Assembly (NCBI GenBank): GCA_026075535.2
Contig: AP026547.1
Span: forward strand, 2,232,001-2,296,000
Reading direction: 5' to 3'
Length of the DNA stretch: 64,000 nucleotides
DNA from: Tricholoma matsutake
Taxonomy: Eukaryota; Basidiomycota; Agaricomycetes; Agaricales; Tricholomataceae
In this document: in pieces, positions 56,077-64,000 of the stretch
Layout of the letters: each line of letters begins with the position of its first letter
How positions within the stretch are numbered: position 1 is the stretch's first letter
Notes under the pieces: model-generated
The model's database searches: none
The model's input: only the letters and a program-made list of their open reading frames with translations
Told to the model about the DNA's origin: nothing
Made by a program: the position numbers and the translations under genes

Positions 56077-57541
56077 TTAGAATACATACTAAACAAGGGG
56101 AAGGGTAAGGGATAATACGTCAACGAAACTTTGGCGTTTGCTTACCGAGTTGTTATTCACTTTGGATCCATGGCTCGCTCCGAAAGCCGGAACCGAGCTT
56201 TCCCAATTTACTCCCATGTGTGATGCATCAAGCAAGGCAAGTTGACTTGCGATGTCGTTGTTTGTAATACCAGAGTATTGTGGAAAGGGAGGATAATGCT
56301 CAATCGACGGCATAGAATACAAGTTCGAAGAATCGTTCAGTTGCTGTTGAGTCTGGAGCTCTTTGGGGAAGAAGTTATCGGAAGTGGCATTGTGGGAAGG
56401 GGAATAAAGGGAATTGGCGTCATTAGAAAAAGATAGAGCTTGGTTAATGGCGGCGTCGAAAGGCTGATGACATGAATCCGCATTGCTGAGAACGTGGTCT
56501 TTCATATCGAATGTACCTGAAGATGAATAAAAAGACACGAGCTCGTCCATTGCTTCAGATGGAGAAGAGGATTGATGCCAACCAGCTAGGCTCTCAAAAA
56601 AGTATGACTCTGGCACAGAGTCTATTGCGGAGAAGGAGGGATCAGGAATCGAGATGGATGGCGTAGAAGGGGAAACGCTCGATGATGAAGACGACACACT
56701 CTCGGATTTGTGATGTGACAAGTATGGGAGAAGATCAGGTGTTTTCCTCCTTGGACGTGCACTCCGTGAGTGGTCGTTATTGAACCGCGTGATACTGTTA
56801 TAGCTATTTTCGGGGTAAGCCGGTGTTCATCGGAAACGTGGGGTTAACGTACCGGTTCTTGGCTGAAAGTCCTGTGCGGCCAGGGAAATAGGTCTTCACA
56901 ATCTTGGTCCAGACCTTTCCATGCTCATTGACGGCTTGCAAGAGCAACTCGTCCTGCAGGTAAATATGAGCATGTAAATGTTGTAGCATGGCACATGGAC
57001 ATTACCGCGTCCGCAGTCCACGTGGTCCTGTCGATGGCTGGATTGAGAGTATCCGTCCAACGCTTAGCACACTCTGAAGAGATCACTAGTTAATGACAGA
57101 GCAGCAAGGAGAGACTATCGGAAGACTTACGGTCACTGTTCCTTGTCTGTACCATTGAAGCGACCAATGACCATCTGATAAGATGCCACCAGTCAGCATC
57201 CAGAGCCTGAGCAAGTTTCATTGAGGTCTGACCTAGTTCCATATCGTTCAATACCCTTGACGAGCTTTTCATCCTCGTCGGGTGCCCAGCCTCCTTTGAC
57301 AACGTCTGAGGCCATTTTAGCAAACCATCGTTTGCGACAATCTTTATTCGTCCTGTTAGGTACGTGTTTTGCAATGGCATGCCATTTGGATGGATTTGGG
57401 TTGTCTGGATCCTCTGTTGTGTAGCACGGTCAGACATGGAGGCCTAGCCTAAGTTACAGCAGCAGACAAACCTCGCTCCACAGCATCTCTAAGGAGCTGG
57501 TCCTCCTTTGCGGTCCACGATCGACGTTCTCTGCAGAGCAT
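56077..57541 (-). CDS. Three-repeat Myb DNA-binding protein
   Basis: Exons 57541-57472, 57413-57233, 57174-57131, 57073-57006, 56953-56853, 56803-56146 and 56088-56077; introns 49-58 bp, GT-AG; 377 residues (392 if the last intron is kept, ending at 56089). Three SANT/Myb repeats are in the first ~165 residues: RRSWTAKEDQLL...WHAIAKHVPNRTNKDCRKRW, GGWAPDEDEKLVKGIERYG...WSLVASMVQTRNSDQCAKRW and TTWTADADELLLQAVNEHG...WTKIVKTYFPGRTGLSAKNRY. Each has its spaced Trp residues, though the first Trp of repeat 3 follows the family pattern only partly. The rest is Ser/Pro/Asn-rich, as in activation regions. It is a nuclear DNA-binding regulator; targets unknown. Confidence 0.9.
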
Positions 57542-60500
57542 GATGCTGATGATGAAAGATGAGTGGAAGGAGCAGGTAGTGGTAGGTCAAGCGCCGATGG
57601 TATAAGCATCCAAACATCTAAAATGATGCGCCTACTAATACGTTTGACTACTGTATTCCAAATGTGTAGACAAGCACGGAAATGGGGGTGGCGTGTTGCA
57701 TTTTCTCACACGTTACGTCCCAGAGAGATCGGGATCAACAGCTGTGCTACTCACGCTTGAGATGGGTATGTGGGAAAACGGGTCCACTGTCGGCAAATGA
57801 AATGGCCGTCAGGTAAACGACTTTACATCTATTCAACCAAACCAAGCTTCACCGTATGGAGTTCCATCATTTGAAGACCATCCGCTTGAGATCGATCCCG
57901 GATCTGTCGGAGGGAACCAAATAGTGTTTGCTTGAATGTTGTATATCTCATGATTGTCAGTCGTGGAAACAGAGCATGAGGAGAGTCATAAGGTATCTTC
58001 CTGTGAAGCAGGTCAAGCGGCATCTAGATAGGACAGACGATTGAAGCTTGAAGGGTCATATTCGGCTGAACTTTGTGATCATGAGTTAATTCCAGGGGCC
58101 AAGACTTGGTTCCATCAAAGTCCGGGAACTGGAAACCCTCGGAGCGCATTACAATTGTATTTGCGCTTGTTATTGCCAATCCTCGAGTCCCCGTGATCCC
58201 GTGACGTTTCCCCCTGAGATTGTGCCCTGATGGCAACGCCAAAGCTTCACAAACCAGTATAGTGCAACGTTTTCGTGTAACTGATGCATCATGTTCTCTA
58301 GATCACCTCGCTTCACACCCATCGGCAAGACCTAGCTATGCCCTATTAGCATTTCGAGATTGCGCTCCCTTGGCGCTTCCCGTTAGTGGCCGCCATTCTT
58401 CCAACTTACTTACAAAATTACATTTACAATGGCGATGGATAAGTAATATCCTGCGGCACACTCGCCGATTGTTCACACCTTCGTTCAAGTTGTGACGTTC
58501 AAAGCGGTGACATTCCTCACTCCAGTCCTTGACATCCTGAGGCTCTTTCACAAATTCAAATGTATAATTGCTGTCAGTTCTCAATTATGGATAATTAGCC
58601 TCTCAAATTGTGGGGCAGGCCATCTTATCATGTGCAAACTACGGAAGAACCAGCGCAGCTTATTTCGCTTCAGGGTCGCATGGGTTGATTGCCGTGCTTG
58701 TATTCGGCGTTGAATGCCGCCGCCTATGAGTGACCGGAAGGTATGTACCTACTTACTCGAGGAGGGGAACTCAAACTCAGAAGGTTGCTAGAGGTACCGG
58801 AAAATGACCATTTCTGACAGAAAGTCTCGCCTTGGGAAGACCGTCATCAGTAGTGCCATCAAGTCAGCAAGCGATGTCAGGAATCAAGGCTATGTGACCT
58901 GTAATCATTGTGTAAAGCGCGTAGCGGTAATAAGGGTAACGTAAACAACTGTTTGCACGCTAGGAGATTGTAGTGGGAGACTTCAAAATACAAGTCGGTT
59001 AGACATGTAATTGGTGTCTTATGTTCGCTAAGGTGCTTAGAGAACTAAAGATAATTGATAGATATCTTCATCAATCAAGGAGGCGAGACTTCCTCCGGGT
59101 TGAAACACTTCTCATTTGCGACTGCGCGCCGTATAGGCGGCGTACGTTGACTATTCGGTTGCACAGCGACAGTGGCGAGATGTATAAGCACACGTGTTGG
59201 CAGAATCCGCAGGCAACCAATCCAGCACTATAGTCCTACCATCGGTTTTAGACCTTCAGTCCGTCAGCACGTCAGCAGTTACGAGAGAAGATAGGATAGA
59301 AGAAAAGCCTGAGGATACAAGTGCATATGCGTATCTTGTGCCTGATGTCGCACGCTGTCGATATCTGAGCCTCTTCTGCTATCATGGAAAGAAGCACTGC
59401 AGTGAACTTCACGCAGCGATACAGGCGGAGGAGTCCGGTATTCTATGGCAGCCGTCCTGGTAAAGTTGTGCAGGCACATTCACCGATCAAAGGAAAACAC
59501 TAAAGCCGTTGACCTTTAGATAAACAGCAGATTAGATGTGACGAGTCAAGGTTCAAGCAATGCTGGACAGGCTAACCCTGTTAAGATGCTCAATTGATAA
59601 ATCGAGTATCATCCGTTAATACTCGATATCCGATTGTCGAGACTCGACAGTTGCTATTCCCCTCGAAACCGATTCGGACACCTTAGCCTTAAGACTGATA
59701 TTCCCCAGTTGCAATACGCTAGTGGCAATACCCTTCGAGGTATACAATTCTTGGGAGACGTTAGCAGTTTGATCTGGAAACTGTTTCCCAACTGTTTCAT
59801 TGGTTGCGGGATTCAAAGTAACCGGTACGATTGCCCGTGAGGATTCAGAAGTCTTCGGACGAAGTTTGGTACTCAGAAGAGCTATTTTTATGTTCTGCAT
59901 ACACGTCGAGCCTCCGGAAGCACTGGCTACCGGTTCAACAGCTGAGGGTCACCGTAAACCTCGCCCAAAGTCAAGGCTGACATAAACGCCTTGTCAACGT
60001 TTGGTCAACGTAAATTCAGAACTTCACACAGCGAACGAGAGTCAATATACACTCCGAGTCAGTCACACGAACACGTCGGCATTTTTGCTCCTTACAATGT
60101 ACCACAGAGAAGTATATAGGATATGACATGTGGTCTGCTCAGGCTAAGATTAAAGAGTCAGTTCCCATATGATCGCCAACTTTCATCATTGCCGAATTAG
60201 GTGTGGATTTGTGGGGTCCGGGGTTGGGCGCTACAGCTGCTTATATATGCCAAGGAAGAGAGAATACAAAACGGAAGACATGACTTACTAAATTATGCAC
60301 ACATCCCCGGGTGATGCGTCCCATATCCCCTTGCTCTGGCTGAGCCATGTATACAATTGACCACATGCAGCAGCGGGATTGGCGGATCTGCTCTAGATCG
60401 GCCGTAGCTGGCGGTAGTTAATTATTTTAAAAGATTCCGAGTCGTCAGCGGTCTCCGTGCGCCGGAGCCGGTGAAGAGGTTATCTGCAATCGCTGGATCT

Positions 60501-60886
60501 GATAAAAATTTAATGGCTGAAATTGAGCGAGGACAGCAGAATAGTTAGCCCTGAAATGATGCACGATGGCTGAACCGCAGATAACAGCTTTGAATTGCCA
60601 TGAGGTGATCGAATGAGCAGTCAACTAGATTGGTTTGTATGCCACTTCCAGTTTTACACAGCCACCAAGTCATTTTATGCAAATGACTACACAGCAACTA
60701 GATAAACTACGACAAAAATGAGTATAGCCTGCGCATGAAGAGATTTACAGGCAGACCTGTAACCAATAGCTCGGATTGTGTTCGCGGTACCACGGTCCGA
60801 GGACCGACTATACATAATCCCAAAAAGGCTACCTTTTATGAATTTGCCTACAGACAAATGTAGACCTGTGTAGGCCTACATACCAC
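57542..60886. other. Long stretch without a supported gene
   Basis: Short frames on both strands (for example minus 58584-58336 with FVKEPQDVKDWSEECHRFE, and minus 58242-57829) cannot be joined into a convincing gene. The segment 59190-59480 and 59616-59900 also has open frames without motifs. No RNA gene or repeat stands out except short palindromes. Confidence 0.3.
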
Positions 60887-61500
60887 ATGGGCAAGTCCCA
60901 ACTTCCTGATCTGAGGAACGAACAAGGAAAACAGGAGGAAGCGCTGAGAAAGATTTATAGCGCTCGAGAACGGGTGGAAAAAGTCGTACTTCTCGTGGGT
61001 TCTTGGTGTACAATTGTTGTGGGCTCATATATTCACGACTTCTTGTCAAACTGTCCAAGCGCGGGGGTGTTAACTATTTTAATTTCGCTAGCAGTAGTCA
61101 TTAAAGGGTGCCTACTCTGGCGGCGACGTGCGGTACGTATGTGTCATGGTGGAATCATTTTGAATTGTTGGAATTGACGCCTCAGTTGGAATTGACGCCT
61201 CAGTTGCACGTTCAAATTCTCTGTATGATAAATGTTAGTGTACTAGTGCTTCATTTCCAGAGCAGAAATCTGGGAGAGGAGGGAATAAGGATATCCTTAT
61301 GGCGTACATTGAATTGGTATCAGGGCTGCATAATCGAGAGATTTCCGTCGGAAAATCATCCCATCTCTTAAGGCATTTGTGCAGCAAGTTGAACAAAAGG
61401 AACAAGCAAAAAAAATATTAATGCATATCGATGCTATTAACACGATGATCAAGCCCAATGAATTGGTATGTCGTTTCGGTTTTCGGGGTATTGTCAGCGG
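60887..61500 (+). CDS. Possible small membrane protein, exon structure unclear
   Basis: The first exon (60887-61132) encodes a charged helix (NEQGKQEEALRKIYSARERVEK) and two hydrophobic stretches (VVLLVGSWCTIVVGSYI and AGVLTILISLAVVIKGCLLW), ending at a GTACGT donor. Further exon candidates lie around 61258-61316 and 61350-61467 (AFVQQVEQKEQAKKILMHID). I cannot settle the joins. No family recognised. A 19-base direct duplication (TTGGAATTGACGCCTCAG) lies in the supposed first intron at about 61169-61206. Confidence 0.35.
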
Positions 61501-62377
61501 CTCCCAGTGGTTTCGTGTGATGGATCTCGCGTCGGGAAAAGGATATACTTGTGGAGCCCGTTCGGCCATCTGCGGAAACGTCGTGAGAACGAGGCCGAGA
61601 GACTGACGCCCCAGAAATTCACCTCAAGGGTATATCAAGCATGATAAAGAAGTACAAGAAATACTAGATATCTTTTACCATCCATGTGCTGAAAAGAGAC
61701 AACTGTATTGCAGGCGGGTCGATGACTCTGGTCCGGGGTTTCTATGACGCCTGAGATTAGTGCTCTACCTTTGACGTCGGCACTAGGGAAGTGCAGCTTA
61801 CGTGAGTGCTAGGGAAATACGAGGGAGAGATAGTAAGTGTCCCATATACGACGTGCTAAAGAAGTTCCCACTTCCGCACTTGCCGGGATAATGATGAGCA
61901 GTGACATGCATTTAGAGTACTATGTCATGTAATCCTTCGATTACGTAGGAAGAAGCAGGCAAGTCTAGAGTTTTCGCACTGTCAATCAGTGGTGAGATCA
62001 ACTTTTACTAGCTTGAATACTCAAGTATGTTTCACCCTTCGTTGTACTAGGATCTCAAGAACTTGGAGTATGGGTAAATGTCGATCGATATTCGTTTGTA
62101 ACACCGACCCGGGCCAAACGTTAACCGATCATACAATAGAAATGTCAGTTTCTACGATCGTGATTTCCGTTTTGAGCAGTTGCGGTCTACTTCTTCCAAT
62201 ATGGAAAGGAATTCATGAGTAGAGTTGTATTGAATATCCGAGATGAATGTTCGAGCAGTGAATGTGATCATGAGAGTTCAGTTCAATTAATATTATTAAT
62301 CTGTCATGATCACATGGCATCCCAACTTTCAGCATGTGACTTTATCTTTTCCTCATCGCATTCAATTATCGTTCGGT
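61501..62377. other. Upstream region of GMP synthase
   Basis: No gene supported. The last few hundred bases before 62378 should hold the promoter of the GMP synthase gene. Confidence 0.4.
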
Positions 62378-64000
62378 ATGGCAGAGATCCACGACCAGTT
62401 TGATACCATACTCATCTTGGACTTTGGTTCACAAGTACGTGTCCCCTAATGGATATAGTATGTAGACAATGACGATGGCTGAGATAGTACAGTCATCTGA
62501 TCACCAGAAGATGTCGAGAGCATCATGTTTACGCCGAACTGATGCCGTGTACAGCAAAAATAAAAGACCTCAACTTTCGACCGAAAGGTAGCAAGATATC
62601 TCATTATTTATCTTTGTCAAAAGGGTTTAACATGTTTAAATTCATATGAACAGGAGTCATCTTGTCAGGTTCTCCGTATTCTGTATATGACAAGGACGCC
62701 CCGCACGTTGATCCCAGCGTATTCGATCTTGGGGTCCCAATACTTGGTATCTGTTATGGACTACAAGTATGTCCATGTGCAGTACTGAAGAAGTGTCACT
62801 TAAAAATGTATAGGAACTGGCTTGGAACTTGAAAGGAACTGTCACCCCATGCAATCACCGCGAATACGGTTTTGCACATTTAAAAATAAAGAAGCTTGAG
62901 GACGGCAGGTCATCAGTTGATGCCCTTTTCGAGGGCATTGAGGACGAGATGCAGGTATGCTTGATTGTGTTCACATGTCTCGTCATTGCTCTGAATGAAA
63001 CGCCGCCAGGTATGGATGTCTCATGGAGACCAACTATCTGAGATCCCTGCCGAATTTCACATCATCGGACAAACGCAATCGGCTCCGTATGCTGCTATCG
63101 CGCACAATGACAAACCTTTTTATGGAATTCAGTTCCATCCAGAAGTCACGCACTCTCCTCGTGGTAAGGAGATTATCGGCCGATTTATCTTGAATATCTG
63201 TGGATGTCGAAACCATTGGACTATGGTGAGCACTGACCGGTGCTTTCCTAGTTCGTTTTGGCTCACCGTTGATGTAGGAAGACTTCATTGGCAAAGAGAT
63301 CGCGAGAATTCGTGAAATATGTGGCCCGAAAGGTCGTGTTATTGGCGCTGTCAGTGGCGGTGTGGACAGTACCGTGGCCGCAAAATTAATGCACGAAGCC
63401 ATAGGTGATCGGTACGATTTACTGTTCCCAGGAAATGGTATATTATAATAATGACTATAATAGATTCCATGCCATCATGGTAGATAACGGTGTCCTCCGC
63501 ATGGATGAAGCTAAACAAGTTCACGAGATGCTGAACAAGGACCTCGGTGTAAACTTGACAGTAGTTGACGCGTCTGCCCAATTCTTGTCAAGATTAGAAG
63601 GTGTGGAGGACCCTGAACAGAAGCGCAAGATTATCGGAAATACTTTTATCCATGTCTTCGAAGAAGAAGCTGCTAAGATCGAGGCTATAGCTGATGCTGA
63701 GGAGGCACGTGGCGCTGCGGCTAAAGGACCCGTGGAATGGTTGCTCCAGGGGACACTTTATCCGGACGTTATCGAAAGTATCAGTTTCAGAGGTCCAAGC
63801 GCGACGATCAAGACACATCACAACGTCGGCGGCTTGCTCAAGGACATGAAGCTGAAATTAATTGAGCCACTCAGAGAGCTTTTCAAAGGTACGTTGTGTA
63901 TTTATATCTTTTATGGTATCTTAATCCTAGGGTGCGTGTCTTTCATGTTGTTTAGACGAGGTCCGCGTCCTCGGCCGTCTTTTGAACATCCCGGCGCCTT
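62378..64000 (+). CDS. GUA1: GMP synthase (glutamine-hydrolysing), 5' part
   Basis: Exons 62378-62434, 62488-62587, 62654-62766, 62814-62954, 63010-63225, 63278-63411, 63464-63888 and 63956 to the window edge; introns 47-67 bp, all GT-AG and in frame. The amidotransferase domain starts [17 protein letters not shown], has the nucleophile in GICYGLQ (Cys86), and ends with His-Glu in [10 protein letters not shown]. The ATP-pyrophosphatase domain follows with the P-loop SGGVDST, then [11 protein letters not shown] and the [10 protein letters not shown] and THHNVGG motifs. The enzyme turns XMP, glutamine and ATP into GMP, the last step of guanine nucleotide synthesis, in the cytosol. The C-terminal part, including the dimerisation domain, is beyond the window. 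Confidence 0.97.

Overview
The window is fungal nuclear DNA, most likely from an agaricomycete (mushroom-forming basidiomycete). The host genes have many 45-75 bp GT-AG introns. The mobile DNA is of types common in that group: Ty3/gypsy elements with chromodomains, KDZ-associated cysteine-cluster genes, and small hAT-like elements. The first ~47.5 kb is a repeat jungle; the last ~16.5 kb is ordinary gene-bearing chromosome.

Left part (1-9.3 kb): an integrase/chromodomain relic (1540-2786, minus), a SINE-like element with a tRNA-like head (2787-3162, minus), an apparently intact KDZ-associated CxC5/CxC6 gene (3299-5707, minus), its decayed partner gene (5750-8462, minus), and a second SINE-like copy carrying a 22-bp tandem array (8640-9175, plus).

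Nested retrotransposons (9.2-38.7 kb): element F (minus) has its 5' LTR split by element C (minus, 17945-38131, target duplication GGAAG). Element C is in turn split by element D (plus, 25844-34576, target duplication GGGTT), and D carries a solo LTR of the C family (31426-32131, target duplication GTTAT). C also carries a 1.5-kb hAT-type element, a 325-bp hAT MITE, a 564-bp double fold-back element, and a solo F-family LTR inside its own 3' LTR. F and C each carry an extra gene on the strand opposite to gag-pol, between pol and the 3' LTR, with a Zn(II)2Cys6-like cysteine pattern.

Middle (38.7-47.6 kb): a Ty3/gypsy fragment E (minus), unassigned sequence, then a full-length Ty3/gypsy element G (plus, 40983-46929, target duplication TGTGG) carrying a third hAT MITE.

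Right part (47.6-64 kb), exon structures solved here from reading frame and splice sites: ribosomal protein eS10 (minus) and a divergently placed MFS transporter (plus), aldose 1-epimerase (minus, tail-to-tail with the transporter), a three-repeat Myb transcription factor (minus), a doubtful small membrane protein, and GMP synthase (plus, cut by the window edge). These are housekeeping or metabolic genes with no sign of an operon or gene cluster.

Across all the retroelements the premature stops are nearly always TGA where the protein family has Arg, that is CGA to TGA. This points to decay of methylated CpG.
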